A DNA stretch of 64,000 nucleotides from JABDCI01 sp964475835. Its GTDB lineage: Bacteria > Verrucomicrobiota > Verrucomicrobiia > JABWAM01. The stretch covers positions 1 through 64,000 of the forward strand of contig CAYYYL010000011.1 of assembly GCA_964475835.1 (NCBI GenBank), given 5' to 3'. The notes under the pieces were generated by a model. It saw only the letters and a program-made list of their open reading frames with translations, did no database searches and was not told where the DNA came from. Positions 33,389-42,612 of the stretch are shown piece after piece (the first letter of the stretch is position 1; the number at the start of each line of letters is the position of its first letter). The translations under genes were made by a program, and so were the position numbers.

Positions 33389-34710
33389 TGCTTTTCTTCA
33401 GCGGCATGCTTCATCTGACGCACGTCCACCTGCACCACCTGACGTCCCGTGGTGCGAACCACGGTGAATTCATAACCTTCAGCCATGCGCGATTCACCTG
33501 CCTGGGGAACGTGTCCGAATTCCTTGACGAGGTACCCTCCCACGGTGGTCACATCCTCTGCGCTCAAATGGATATCGAGCAACTCCTCCAGGTCGTGTAA
33601 GGGAAGCTCCCCATGGAGTCGATATTCCCCATTGGGCAGGCGCTGAAACATCAATGCCTCCTGATCGAACTCATCCTGGATATCCCCCACAATCTCCTCG
33701 AGAATGTTTTCAAGCGTCACCATCCCGACAACGGTCCCGTACTCATCGACCAGAATCGCCAGATGCACCCGCCGCTTCAAAAACGTGCTCAGGAGTCGTT
33801 CCAAAGGCATCGTTTCAGGCACAAACAGAACATCCCGTTTGATCGATGAAATATTCGCCTGCTCCTTCTGATCCTGCACCAGCCACATCAGGTCCTTGAG
33901 GTGCACCATGCCGACAATCTGGTCGATATTGCCGTCACAAAGCGGGAATCGGCTGTGCCCGGATTGACGGGCAAGTTTCAGATTTTCCTGAATGGGACGT
34001 TTCGTGGAAAGGAAAACAATCTTCGTCCGATGGAGCATCACCTGACGGGCTTTGCGACGGCGAAGATCCAGGGCATTCAGGAGCAGGGAGCCGGCCACCT
34101 TGGTAAGCTTTCGATTCTTGCTCGATTCTTCCAGAAGGGTGCGTAATTCCTCGGCGCTGTGGGCGGCGGCATGTTCATCCACGGGTTGTAGCCCAATCAG
34201 TTTGAGAACCCCCAGCGAGGAGGTATTGAGCAGCCATATGGCCGGATAGATGAGCACATGGAATACGCGCAGAGGCCACGCGATCCAGAGACAGGTCTCC
34301 TCGGCGAGCTGAATCGCCAAGACCTTCGGAGCCTGTTCCCCCACCACAATGTGCAGGAAGGTGATCAACGCAAACACCAGGACGGAGGAGCCGAGATGCA
34401 CCAGAACCGGACTCAAATCAAGCGGGCGAAAGAGAAAGAAAAAAAGATGAGCCAGCGCCTGTTCTCCAAGCCAGCCGAGACCGAGGCTGGCCATCGTGAT
34501 GCCCAGCTGAGCCGCGGAAAGATAGGAGTTCATCTCATCCATCAAGGTCAGGGTGAGCCGGGCGCCGAACCGACCCTGATCCGCCCATTGCTGAATGCGG
34601 GTGCGACGCGCCTTGACGAGGGAGAATTCCGCCGCGACGAAAAAAGCGTTCAACAAAACCAGAACCGCCACGCCCAAGAGCTTCGTGATGGTCCAAAACA
34701 GATCATCCAT
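33361..34710 (-). CDS. CNNM/CBS/CorC_HlyC-domain membrane protein
   Basis: 449 residues from ATG 34710. The DUF21/CNNM membrane domain (about 1-185) has AEFSLVKARRTRIQ and LGWLGEQALA. Two CBS domains follow (about 195-325, with MLHRTKIVFLSTKRPIQENL and DVLFVPETMPLERLL). The CorC_HlyC FAD-like domain (about 340-430) has GGYLVKEFGHVP. Homologues are annotated as hemolysins but act as Mg2+/Co2+ or Na+/Mg2+ exchangers. The last eight residues (RDSSLRSE) are encoded by a repeat arm. TTG at 34731 is open but falls in tag DNA. Confidence 0.88.
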   Translation of the reverse strand: MDDLFWTITKLLGVAVLVLLNAFFVAAEFSLVKARRTRIQQWADQGRFGARLTLTLMDEMNSYLSAAQLGITMASLGLGWLGEQALAHLFFFLFRPLDLSPVLVHLGSSVLVFALITFLHIVVGEQAPKVLAIQLAEETCLWIAWPLRVFHVLIYPAIWLLNTSSLGVLKLIGLQPVDEHAAAHSAEELRTLLEESSKNRKLTKVAGSLLLNALDLRRRKARQVMLHRTKIVFLSTKRPIQENLKLARQSGHSRFPLCDGNIDQIVGMVHLKDLMWLVQDQKEQANISSIKRDVLFVPETMPLERLLSTFLKRRVHLAILVDEYGTVVGMVTLENILEEIVGDIQDEFDQEALMFQRLPNGEYRLHGELPLHDLEELLDIHLSAEDVTTVGGYLVKEFGHVPQAGESRMAEGYEFTVVRTTGRQVVQVDVRQMKHAAEEKQRDSSLRSE

Positions 34711-34726
34711 CCACGAATCAAACGGG

Positions 34727-34829
34727 TTCAACGTTTAAAGTTCAAGGCGGATTGAGCTCAAAGTTCTGAAACGCTAAACGCCACCAAAAGACCTCCCGCA
34801 TTGAACTCAGAACTTTTCACTTTGAACCA
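34727..34829. repeat. Paired word-type tag repeats
   Basis: GTTTAAAGTTCAAGG and AGCTCAAAGTTCTGAAACG (34734-34780) face TTGAACTCAGAAC and CACTTTGAACC (34801-34829). The two sides are imperfect inverted copies built from the words TTGAAC and TTTAAA. No gene lies between them. Confidence 0.5.
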
Positions 34830-34835
34830 GAAAAG

Positions 34836-34928
34836 TGCCGGGCAACCGCGGCAGATGAAAGTCAAACTACCGTTGCTGTCTTCCGACCCTGGCGGGGTTC
34901 GTCAGCCCTCATTCCACGGCGCCCGGCA
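34836..34928 (-). ncRNA. ffs: Signal recognition particle RNA (small bacterial type)
   Basis: Read on the minus strand. The 5' TGCCGGGC (34921-34928) pairs with the 3' GCCCGGCA (34836-34843) to close a ~93-nt rod. The apex reads CCGCCAGGGTCGGAAGACAG then CAACGG. The GGAA tetraloop (complement at 34881-34884) is closed by GTC/GAC and flanked by CAGG on one side and AGCAA on the other, the conserved Ffh-binding loops of helix 8. The usual apical pairs are GCC/GGC or TCC/GGA; here a T-A pair replaces a C-G pair, so pairing is kept by covariation. It has its own promoter 7-8 bases upstream. No Alu domain is present. Confidence 0.88.
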
Positions 34929-34935
34929 ACTAACA

Positions 34936-34963
34936 AGCATAGCCAAAGAGATCGGAAAACCAA
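34936..34963 (-). promoter_or_regulatory. Promoter of the SRP RNA gene
   Basis: On the minus strand: TTGGTT (34958-34963), a 16-base spacer, TATGCT (34936-34941). The expected start near 34929-34930 matches the first base of the predicted RNA helix, which supports both the promoter and the RNA end. Confidence 0.72.
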
Positions 34964-34974
34964 GGAATTTAACC

Positions 34975-35125
34975 ACAGAGCTGACGGGCAAGGAAATCAG
35001 AAGGAACCACCGATTAGCGCAGATTGACACAGATTTTTTCTACATGGAAAGATTGCCGATGCAGCATGGCTGCATCGGCAAATTTCGCTCCTGTTTTTTA
35101 ATCTGGGCTTATCTGCGTGGGATGC
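34975..35125. repeat. CAGATT tags around a 13-bp perfect hairpin
   Basis: GCAGATTGACACAGATT (about 35018-35034) and AATCTGGGCTTATCTGCG (about 35100-35117) are imperfect inverted tags. Between them TTGCCGATGCAGC (35053-35065) and its exact complement (35069-35081) form a stem with an ATG loop. In the uvrC direction the hairpin lies just past the stop and is followed by TCTTTCC, so it may also act as a weak terminator. The last residues of UvrC (TQISPD) are encoded by the right tag. Confidence 0.6.
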
Positions 35126-36639
35126 AAAAAACGCCAGAGTATTTCTGCGCTCTTTTTCCCAAAACCTTCCACCTTTTGAAGCTCCTCCACACCCGCTTCG
35201 CGCACCTTTTCAAGAGAGCCGAATTTTTTCAAGAGAGCAGCCTTCCGCCTGGCGCCGAGTCCGGGAAGTTCGTCGAGCATCGAAAACCGGATCTGTTTTT
35301 TCCTCCAGCCTTCATGCAGCGTGTTCGCAAAACGATGCGCTTCATCACGAATCCTCTGCAACAATTGCAAAGCCGGTGACGAAGGCGGCAGCTTCAATGG
35401 CTCGTCACGGTCCGGAAGATAAATTTCCTCTTCATCTTTCGCGAGCCCCGCCACGCGAAGCTCCACTCCCACGGCTTTCAACGCCATGAGCGCCACATTG
35501 AGCTGACCCCGGCCTCCATCGATCAACACGAGATCGGGAAGCAGTTTCCCCTCCTCCTTCAATCGGCGGTAGCGCCGTCCCACAATCTCACGCATCGAGG
35601 CAAAGTCGTCATTCTGCACAAACGCTTTCGAAACGGTCGCGGATCTCAGCACCCTCCCGGTCCGGGCGTCGCGATCCTCCACCATGACCCCCTTGATCTT
35701 GAAATGACGATATTTCGCCTTGGCCGGACGTCCGTTCACAAAATGCACCATCGATCCCACGGTGTGTTGTCCGTAGATGTGGGAAATATCAAATCCCTCG
35801 ATGATTCTGGGAGGCTTCGGAAGGTTCAGGGCTTCCGCGAGCGCGACAAGTTCTCCATCGAAATCCCGAATCCGTGGCATGTCCCTTTTAAATTTTCGCG
35901 CGCTCTGCTTCACCGTGGTTCGCAAATCGTGCAGCGCATCGCGCAGGACGGCCGCTTTTTCATAATCCCTTCGTGCAGCAGCTTTGCGCATCAATTCCTC
36001 GAGATCCTGCAACGCAACTTCATCCTTCCCCTCAAGAAAGGAACAGGAACGCTCCACTAAGGCGTGATAGTCCTCCGGACTGATCCGGTTCATGCAGGGC
36101 GCGGAACAGTGTTTCAGAATATCATTCATGCAATGCTTGTAATCTTTCTCGCCCGGTTCGGTGGGAAGACACGCCCGGATGTGAAAGGTCTTCCGGATGT
36201 ACTCCAGCGTGTTGCGCAAGGCTGAGGAATGAATGAAGGGACCAAAGTAACGGCATCCATCGGGCTTTTGTAATCGGGTGAGCACAAACCTCGGAAAGGG
36301 ATCACGCGTCAACTTCACCATCAGGAAGCGTTTGTCATCACGAAACGAGATATTGTACCTCGGGCGATACTGCTTGATGAGCTTACCCTCGAGGAGGATG
36401 GCTTCGGTTTCGTTCTTCACCTCGAATGTCTCGATGTCGGCCACCATCGATACGAGGGCGCGCGTCTTGGGGTCCAGCTGGTGATAGCGCCCGGGCTGAA
36501 AATAGGACCGTACGCGTTTGTTCAGCGCCTTGGCCTTTCCGACATAGATGACCCGCCCCAGTTTGTCGCGCATCAGATAGACGCCGGGACGGCTGGAAAG
36601 CCGGGAGAGCCTTTCACGGATGACATTCGAAAATTCCAT
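35098..36639 (-). CDS. uvrC: Excinuclease ABC subunit C
   Basis: 513 residues, shorter than the ~600 of E. coli. The GIY-YIG nuclease (GVYLMRDKLGRVIYVGKAK, about 19-37) makes the 3' incision. The Cys-rich cluster region reads KHCMNDILKHCSAPCMN. A UVR motif follows (ALQDLEELMRKAAARRDYEKAA), then the RNase-H-like 5' nuclease (EGFDISHIYGQHTVGSMVHF and DLVLIDGGRGQLN) and a C-terminal helix-hairpin-helix pair (LPGLGARRKAALLKKFGSL). All working parts are present; the shortfall is in spacer regions. It may be co-transcribed with murJ, 37 bases upstream. Confidence 0.95.
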   Translation of the reverse strand: MEFSNVIRERLSRLSSRPGVYLMRDKLGRVIYVGKAKALNKRVRSYFQPGRYHQLDPKTRALVSMVADIETFEVKNETEAILLEGKLIKQYRPRYNISFRDDKRFLMVKLTRDPFPRFVLTRLQKPDGCRYFGPFIHSSALRNTLEYIRKTFHIRACLPTEPGEKDYKHCMNDILKHCSAPCMNRISPEDYHALVERSCSFLEGKDEVALQDLEELMRKAAARRDYEKAAVLRDALHDLRTTVKQSARKFKRDMPRIRDFDGELVALAEALNLPKPPRIIEGFDISHIYGQHTVGSMVHFVNGRPAKAKYRHFKIKGVMVEDRDARTGRVLRSATVSKAFVQNDDFASMREIVGRRYRRLKEEGKLLPDLVLIDGGRGQLNVALMALKAVGVELRVAGLAKDEEEIYLPDRDEPLKLPPSSPALQLLQRIRDEAHRFANTLHEGWRKKQIRFSMLDELPGLGARRKAALLKKFGSLEKVREAGVEELQKVEGFGKKSAEILWRFLHPTQISPD

Positions 36640-36676
36640 GTAAAATCACGCTGGACGACCAGCGGAAACATCCATT

Positions 36677-38281
36677 CTATCTCGAAACACGCTTCCAGCC
36701 AAATTTCTTCAGGACCGAGCGTTCTACATCCAGCACCTCGTCCAATTTCAGGAAACGCGCCATCACCGTGTAGACCAACCCACCTACAAAAACCCCGACA
36801 ATGACACGGCTCATGTCGCCCCAAAAGGAGTCTTTCACTCCAAAATAGGCATGCAAAAATAAGGTGGCATACACAAACAAACTCATCACGACCGCAGAGA
36901 GCATCATTTTTCCACATGCAATCCATGTTTGTCGGCTGAGCCCACCCAAAAGACGGGAAAGGATCGCAAGAAGAATACCGCCATTTAGAAGTGCCATGAT
37001 CGATGTTGCCAATGCAAGACCCTCTGCGCCGAGGTCGGTTTTTGTGACAAAAAACCAGTTCAAACAGGTCGTCCCCACAATCGAAGCGAGAGAAACACGC
37101 ATGGGAATCGATGCCCGTCCAAGCGCATAAAACGCGGGCGCCAATACCTTGATGGACGCATACCCCACCAATCCAAGCGTGTACGCGATCAGAACGTGCG
37201 CCGTTCGTCCGGTTGCATATGCGTCAAAACGAAGATGCTCGAAAAGCATCGCGATGAGAGGAACGCTGAGGAGGGCCAAACCGAAAGCGGCCGGAATGCA
37301 AAGCGCGGCATTCAAACGCAACGCGCTCTCAAGACGTTCGCGAAATGCCGTTTTTGTTTTATCCGAGGATGAGGCGTCAACGGCCAGTCCCGGAAGAGAG
37401 ACGGTGCTGATCGCCACGCCAAACATGCCAATGGGCAGCTGCACAAGGCGAAACCCATACGCAAGCCATGTCATACTGCCCGTCTCAAGGTAGGATGCAA
37501 ACATGGCGTTGATCAGAACGTTGATCTGTACCGCGGAAACTCCGATGACAGCCGGCGCCATGAGTTTGCCGATTTCGCGCACACCCGTATCGCTGAGATT
37601 CCATTCGGGACGATACACAAACCCCAACTTGCGAAGCGTTGGCACTTGAATCAGCCATTGGAGGGCTCCCCCCGCCACAGATCCAACCGCCATGCAAAGC
37701 ATTGCCGTTTCGCCAAACTTTGGATCGTAGATGAGTGCGAGACCAAGACCGATGACAATGGAGCCGAGATTAAAAAAAGAAGAGGCCGAGGCAGGCAATC
37801 CAAAATAGCCGAAGGCATTGAGGATGCCCATTGTCAGGGCCGCCATTCCCACAAGCAGAATGAATGGAAAAAGAATCTGAGTCAGCCTCACCGTCAGCTC
37901 AAATTTCTCCGGATATTGGATGTAACCACGAGCGATGAAGGTGACGATGGGCCGCGCATAAATAATCCCAAGCACCACGAGAGTCCCAAGCACGACATAT
38001 TGGATCGTGATCATCCGCCGCGCGAGCGCCCAGGCACTCTCATTGCCGTCACGCGCTTTTTTGCGCGCAAAAACCGTCACAAAAGCGGTGGAAAGCGCGC
38101 CTTCCGCAAACAGATCGCGCAACATGTTGGGAATACGAAAAGCCATCTGAAAGGCGTCGTTGATCCAGGTCGCTCCAAAACAAAACGCAAACACCTGGTC
38201 CCGCAATAGACCAAGGATGCGGCTGAACATGATGGCAAGGCTCACCTTTCCCGCCGAACGCATCATCTTTCCATGAGACAT
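36677..38281 (-). CDS. murJ: Lipid II flippase MurJ
   Basis: 534 residues with about 14 membrane segments. The N-terminus KVSLAIMFSRILGLLRDQVFAFCFG with NDAFQMAFRIPNMLRDLFAEGALS is the MurJ signature, including the Arg and Asp needed for lipid II transport. SGGxxQ-like VGGALQWLIQVP and PIGMFGVAISTVSLP lie further on. It moves lipid II across the cytoplasmic membrane for peptidoglycan synthesis, so the organism makes a peptidoglycan wall. The start ATG is two codons before the conserved GKMMRSAGK. It is divergent from sulP. Confidence 0.95.
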   Translation of the reverse strand: MSHGKMMRSAGKVSLAIMFSRILGLLRDQVFAFCFGATWINDAFQMAFRIPNMLRDLFAEGALSTAFVTVFARKKARDGNESAWALARRMITIQYVVLGTLVVLGIIYARPIVTFIARGYIQYPEKFELTVRLTQILFPFILLVGMAALTMGILNAFGYFGLPASASSFFNLGSIVIGLGLALIYDPKFGETAMLCMAVGSVAGGALQWLIQVPTLRKLGFVYRPEWNLSDTGVREIGKLMAPAVIGVSAVQINVLINAMFASYLETGSMTWLAYGFRLVQLPIGMFGVAISTVSLPGLAVDASSSDKTKTAFRERLESALRLNAALCIPAAFGLALLSVPLIAMLFEHLRFDAYATGRTAHVLIAYTLGLVGYASIKVLAPAFYALGRASIPMRVSLASIVGTTCLNWFFVTKTDLGAEGLALATSIMALLNGGILLAILSRLLGGLSRQTWIACGKMMLSAVVMSLFVYATLFLHAYFGVKDSFWGDMSRVIVGVFVGGLVYTVMARFLKLDEVLDVERSVLKKFGWKRVSR

Positions 38282-38381
38282 CGGTCCACGTTAACACAAT
38301 TTGGGATGCCTGTATTCCATTTTATGGATGACTTTAAAACAGAATGACATCCATTAACGTGAACAATGAATCCGTCGATCC

Positions 38382-38429
38382 ATACCTCCCCCTCGCCCCT
38401 CCTGCAAAGGAGGGGCTGGAGGGAGGTAT
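38382..38429. repeat. CCTCCCCC/GGGGGAGG palindromic repeat
   Basis: Two 21-base arms (38382-38402, 38409-38429) complementary at 18 positions flank a 6-base loop (TGCAAA); the ends are ATACCTCCC/GGGAGGTAT. It lies in the divergent murJ/sulP promoter region, unlike most other repeats here, which sit between convergent genes or inside operons. Confidence 0.8.
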
Positions 38430-38509
38430 TTCACAAAACACAGATTCATTCTCACCAATAGACTTGACGAAATCTCCTTCCATCCCAAAGCATTCCCCTA
38501 GAGACCACG

Positions 38510-40192
38510 ATGAGCTGTTTTTCCTTTTTCCGACCCCGGTTGGTTGACTGCCTGACCAAATATTCCTTCCAAAAACTTTTGGCTGACCTTTCCGCAGGGC
38601 TGACCGTGGGTATCGTGGCCCTCCCGCTCGCCATGGCATTCGCCATCGCCTCCGGGGTCAAACCCGAGGCCGGCATCTTCACCGCAGTTATCGCCGGTTT
38701 TCTGATCTCCGCCCTGGGGGGATCCCGTGTTCAAATCGGCGGCCCCACGGGGGCGTTTGTCGTCATCGTATACGGCATCATCAACAAATATGGCCTGGAT
38801 AACCTTGCCATTTGCACTGTGATGGCGGGGGTGATCCTGGTCATCATGGGGGCCTCGCGCCTCGGCACGATGATCAAATTCATCCCTTATCCCGTGACGA
38901 GCGGATTCACCACTGGCATCGCCGTTCTGATCGCATCCATGGAGATCAGGGATTTCTTCGGTCTCAAAATCGAGCATCTGCCTGCCGAATTTTTCGAAAA
39001 GATGGCCGCGATTGTGAAACACTTCGACACACTCGACATCCCCACGCTCCTTCTTTCGACCGCTTCCCTGCTCGTGATCCTGCTGTGGCCCAAGGCATGG
39101 CAGAAAAAAATCCCGGGATCCATCGTTGCCGTGATCCTCGCCACTCTCGCCGTCAAAATGGGCCTTTTTGCCGGTCATCCCGTGGAAACCATCGGAAGCA
39201 AATTTGGAGGCATTCCCCAGCAACTCCCTCATTTTCATTTCCCGGACTTGTCCTGGTACAACATTCAATATCTCTTCGCACCGGCCACCACCATCGCCCT
39301 ACTTGCCGCCATTGAATCCCTTCTCTCTGCCGTCGTTGCCGACGGCATGACAGATGATCGTCACGATTCGAATCAGGAACTGATGGCCCAGGGCATCGCC
39401 AACATCGTCTGTCCGTTCTTTGGCGGCATTCCTGCCACCGGAGCCATCGCCCGGACGGCGACGAACATCAAAAATGGCGCGGTGTCCCCCATCGCGGGGA
39501 TCATCCACGCGCTTACCCTGTTGCTGATTATTCTTGTGGCTGCACCCCTTGCAAAATATATCCCACTCGCCACCCTCGCAGCCGTCCTGTTGGTGGTAGC
39601 CTTCAACATGGGGGAATGGCATGAACTCAAACGACTGCCCAAACTTCCCCGGAGTGATGGCGCGGTGCTTTTGACGGCGTTCGCTTTGACCGTGACCATC
39701 GACCTGCCTGTGGCGGTGGGGATTGGCATGGTGCTTGCCTCCGTGCTCTTCATCAAACGCGTCTCCGAAACCACGCAGATCACCGCCGTGGACGAGCGGG
39801 AGGATTCGGAAGCTCCGCAGTTCAGCATCACGGGTAAAACGATTCCTCCTGGAGTCACCGTCTACCGCATCTTCGGAGCGTTTCTTTTTGGTGCCGCGGA
39901 AAAACTGGAGACTTCCCTCAAACGCGCGGGACAGGAGCCCCTGGTCCTAATCCTCGAGGTTCACAAAGTGATGGCCATGGATGCCACGGGGCTCAATGCC
40001 CTGGAAAGCCTTTACGAACGCCTTCAACGCCGGCACAAGCAACTGATCCTCGTGGGGCCGCATACCCAGCCCTACATGGTGATGAGCAATGCCGGATTCC
40101 TCGACCGGCTTGGAGCGGAAAACGTCGTTGCCGACATGGATGCCGGTCTTGCTCGAGCCCATACTCTTTTAAAATCTCCTTCTGGAACATGA
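38510..40192 (+). CDS. SulP-family anion transporter with STAS domain
   Basis: 560 residues. The N-terminal SLC26/SulP membrane domain has about 12-14 segments with LSAGLTVGIVALPLAMAFAI (about 22-41), GPTGAFVVIVYGI and GFTTGIAVLI. GGIPATGAIARTATNIKNGA marks the conserved substrate-site region. The C-terminal STAS domain (about 440-555) has VYRIFGAFLFGAA and the DATGLNAL phospho-loop equivalent. Substrates in the family are sulfate, bicarbonate or dicarboxylates; the sequence does not decide. Its stop overlaps the following OGT gene by four bases, an unexpected pairing. A bicarbonate role would suit the carbonic anhydrase 7 kb downstream, but this is a guess. Confidence 0.9.
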   Translation: MSCFSFFRPRLVDCLTKYSFQKLLADLSAGLTVGIVALPLAMAFAIASGVKPEAGIFTAVIAGFLISALGGSRVQIGGPTGAFVVIVYGIINKYGLDNLAICTVMAGVILVIMGASRLGTMIKFIPYPVTSGFTTGIAVLIASMEIRDFFGLKIEHLPAEFFEKMAAIVKHFDTLDIPTLLLSTASLLVILLWPKAWQKKIPGSIVAVILATLAVKMGLFAGHPVETIGSKFGGIPQQLPHFHFPDLSWYNIQYLFAPATTIALLAAIESLLSAVVADGMTDDRHDSNQELMAQGIANIVCPFFGGIPATGAIARTATNIKNGAVSPIAGIIHALTLLLIILVAAPLAKYIPLATLAAVLLVVAFNMGEWHELKRLPKLPRSDGAVLLTAFALTVTIDLPVAVGIGMVLASVLFIKRVSETTQITAVDEREDSEAPQFSITGKTIPPGVTVYRIFGAFLFGAAEKLETSLKRAGQEPLVLILEVHKVMAMDATGLNALESLYERLQRRHKQLILVGPHTQPYMVMSNAGFLDRLGAENVVADMDAGLARAHTLLKSPSGT

Positions 40193-42567
40193 TCGAGAGT
40201 TTGTGGAATGAAGCACTGAAGCACTGGCAGCGCGGGGAGACAGACGCCTCGCTTCAATGCTGCCAGCGCATCCTGGAACAGGATAACACCCACGCCGGTG
40301 CGCACCACATGCGGGCATTGATTGCATTTCGTCAGGGTGACTGGCAGACCGCGTCCACGGAAGCAGCCGCCGCCATTAAGGCTTTTCCCGACAATCCCCA
40401 CTTTCATAACACTCATGGGGCGGCGCTTATCGAATGGAAACATTTTGATCTGGCGCAGCAGGCGTTTCAGTCCGCCATCCGACTGGATCCGAATCATGCC
40501 GAAGCGCACAATAACCTTGGAAATCTTCTCAAGGGGAAAAATGATCTGTCCAAGGCTCTCTTTCACTACGAAGCCGCCTGCCGGAGTCGTCCCGAATATC
40601 ACGAAGCATGGCACAACCGCGGAGTCGTTCATCTTTTAAAAGGGGATTGGAACAAAGCCATTTCCCATCTGCAACGCGCGCTGGAACTGAACCCCGATGA
40701 CCCGGAAACCCTTCTCTGTCTTGGAACCTGTTTGAGTGAACAAGGAAACCTCAAGGAGGCGGAACCTCTTCTTCGCAAGGCCCTTGTCCAAAAAGGAGGC
40801 ACCCCTGAAATCCTCCATGAACTCGCACTGACCCTTCAGCGGCTGAATCGCCACAGCGAAGCCATTGGATACTATCGCCAGCTGGTTGAACAAAAGCCGG
40901 AGGATTTCGGCGTCCTGAACAATCTCGGTCTTTCCCTGTACTCCGCAGGCCTTCTGGAAGAGGCGATCGTCATTTACAAACGCTCCATCGCCCTCAATCC
41001 CGAGTTTCCAGTAACCTATCTGAACATTGGAAATCTGTACAAGGATCAGAATCGATGGGATGAGGCCCTGGCCTGTTACAAAAAGGCCCTCCAATTCAAA
41101 CCCGACTACATCGAAGCCCATAACAACATGGGGCTGATTTTCCAGATCCAGGGACATCTTCCCGCCGCCATTCAATGCTTCGACAGCGTCCTGGCCATGG
41201 TTCCCGAATTCCATGGTGCGTGCGTCAATCGCGCAAACGCCTTGAGCGAACTCGGACGTCATGAGGAAGTCATCTCCAGTCTGCGGGGCTTGATTGCCTG
41301 TCAGCCGGACTATCATTCCGTTCATGACAACCTGTTGTTCGTCCTCAGCCATCATCCGAACATTCCACCTGAAACCATTTTTGAGGAACATCTGCGATGG
41401 GCGAAGCAGCACACACACAACCTTCCTCCCCCATTCCACTTCTACGACCATTCCCGCGATCCGGACCGCCCGCTCCGCATCGGATATCTCTCACCTGATT
41501 TTTACGGGCATGTTGTCGCCCTCAATCTCTTTCCCATTCTCTCAAACCATGAACGGTCCCGGTTTGAAATCGTCTGTTATTCCAATACCCAGCGCGAGGA
41601 CATGATCACCGAACGATTAAAGTGGCATGCAACCCTGTGGCGAAACATTCGTCATGAAACCGACGAAACTGTGTGCGAGTGGATTCGAAGCGACCGGATC
41701 GATATCCTCATCGATCTGGCTGGACACACCGCCCACAATCGCCTCCTCGTTTTCGCCCGCAAACCCGTGCCCATTCAAATCAGTTATCTGGGCTACATTC
41801 AGACAACAGGTCTCACGCAGATCGACTACCGGTTGACCGATGAACATGGGGATCCAGAGGGCACCACCGACCCTTTTTACACTGAAAAACTGATCCGTCT
41901 GCCGGGCAGCGCCATCTGCTACGACTCCATGCAGGGATCCCCTGAAGTCCAACCCCCGCCATTCCTCAAACAAAAAAAGATCACCTTCCTTTCATTCAAC
42001 AACCTGAACAAGATCAATGACGAGGTGATCGGCCTCTGGTCAAGACTCCTTCAGGAGGTCGAATCCTCCACACTCCTGCTCAAAGCCAAACCCTTGATTG
42101 ATTCGAAGGTGGCGACTTGGATCCAGCAACGATTTGAACACCACGGCATCGATCAGCGGCGGATAGAATTCGCGGGATGGGTGGGTTCCAATCTGGAACA
42201 CCTTCAATGGTACGGCAAAGGGGATATCGCCCTTGATCCGTTTCCCTTCAATGGCGGAATCACCTCCTTCGATGCCCTCTGGATGGGCGTGCCGGTAGTC
42301 ACCCTGGCGGGATACCATTTCGCCTCTCGCATGGGCGTACGCCTGCTCGCCGAAATCGGCCTCAAGGAGCTCATCGCTCATTCCAAAGACGAATACATTC
42401 AAATTGCCAGCACTCTTGCCCGGGATCCCGGGCGCCTCCAGGCCCTTCGCTCCACGCTGCGCGATCGGATCCGACAGTCCCCCCTCATGGACGGCCCAAA
42501 AACAACACAAAACCTTGAGAACGCTCTGCGACTTGCATGGACCAAATGGTGTCAGCAGACGGCATGA
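40189..42567 (+). CDS. TPR/O-GlcNAc-transferase-like glycosyltransferase (GT41, SPINDLY type) 1
   Basis: 792 residues. About eleven TPR units fill residues 1-390 (repeating A-x2-N-x-G-x8-A-x4-Y patterns such as AHNNLGNLLKGKNDLSKAL). The catalytic part starts at RPLRIGYLSPDFYGHVVA (about 426), with the histidine matching the catalytic His of OGT. LAGHTAHNRLLVFARKP, YRLTDEHGDP, FLSFNNLNKIN and DPFPFNGGITSFDALWMGVP follow, the last being the UDP-binding block. GT41 enzymes add GlcNAc or fucose to Ser/Thr of proteins. It is coupled to sulP (ATGA) and followed by an aminotransferase and a second OGT. Confidence 0.9.
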   Translation: MIESLWNEALKHWQRGETDASLQCCQRILEQDNTHAGAHHMRALIAFRQGDWQTASTEAAAAIKAFPDNPHFHNTHGAALIEWKHFDLAQQAFQSAIRLDPNHAEAHNNLGNLLKGKNDLSKALFHYEAACRSRPEYHEAWHNRGVVHLLKGDWNKAISHLQRALELNPDDPETLLCLGTCLSEQGNLKEAEPLLRKALVQKGGTPEILHELALTLQRLNRHSEAIGYYRQLVEQKPEDFGVLNNLGLSLYSAGLLEEAIVIYKRSIALNPEFPVTYLNIGNLYKDQNRWDEALACYKKALQFKPDYIEAHNNMGLIFQIQGHLPAAIQCFDSVLAMVPEFHGACVNRANALSELGRHEEVISSLRGLIACQPDYHSVHDNLLFVLSHHPNIPPETIFEEHLRWAKQHTHNLPPPFHFYDHSRDPDRPLRIGYLSPDFYGHVVALNLFPILSNHERSRFEIVCYSNTQREDMITERLKWHATLWRNIRHETDETVCEWIRSDRIDILIDLAGHTAHNRLLVFARKPVPIQISYLGYIQTTGLTQIDYRLTDEHGDPEGTTDPFYTEKLIRLPGSAICYDSMQGSPEVQPPPFLKQKKITFLSFNNLNKINDEVIGLWSRLLQEVESSTLLLKAKPLIDSKVATWIQQRFEHHGIDQRRIEFAGWVGSNLEHLQWYGKGDIALDPFPFNGGITSFDALWMGVPVVTLAGYHFASRMGVRLLAEIGLKELIAHSKDEYIQIASTLARDPGRLQALRSTLRDRIRQSPLMDGPKTTQNLENALRLAWTKWCQQTA

Positions 42568-42612
42568 CAGCGCATTGCATTCTCCCTGCAAGTCGTGTAA
42601 CTCCATTGCATC

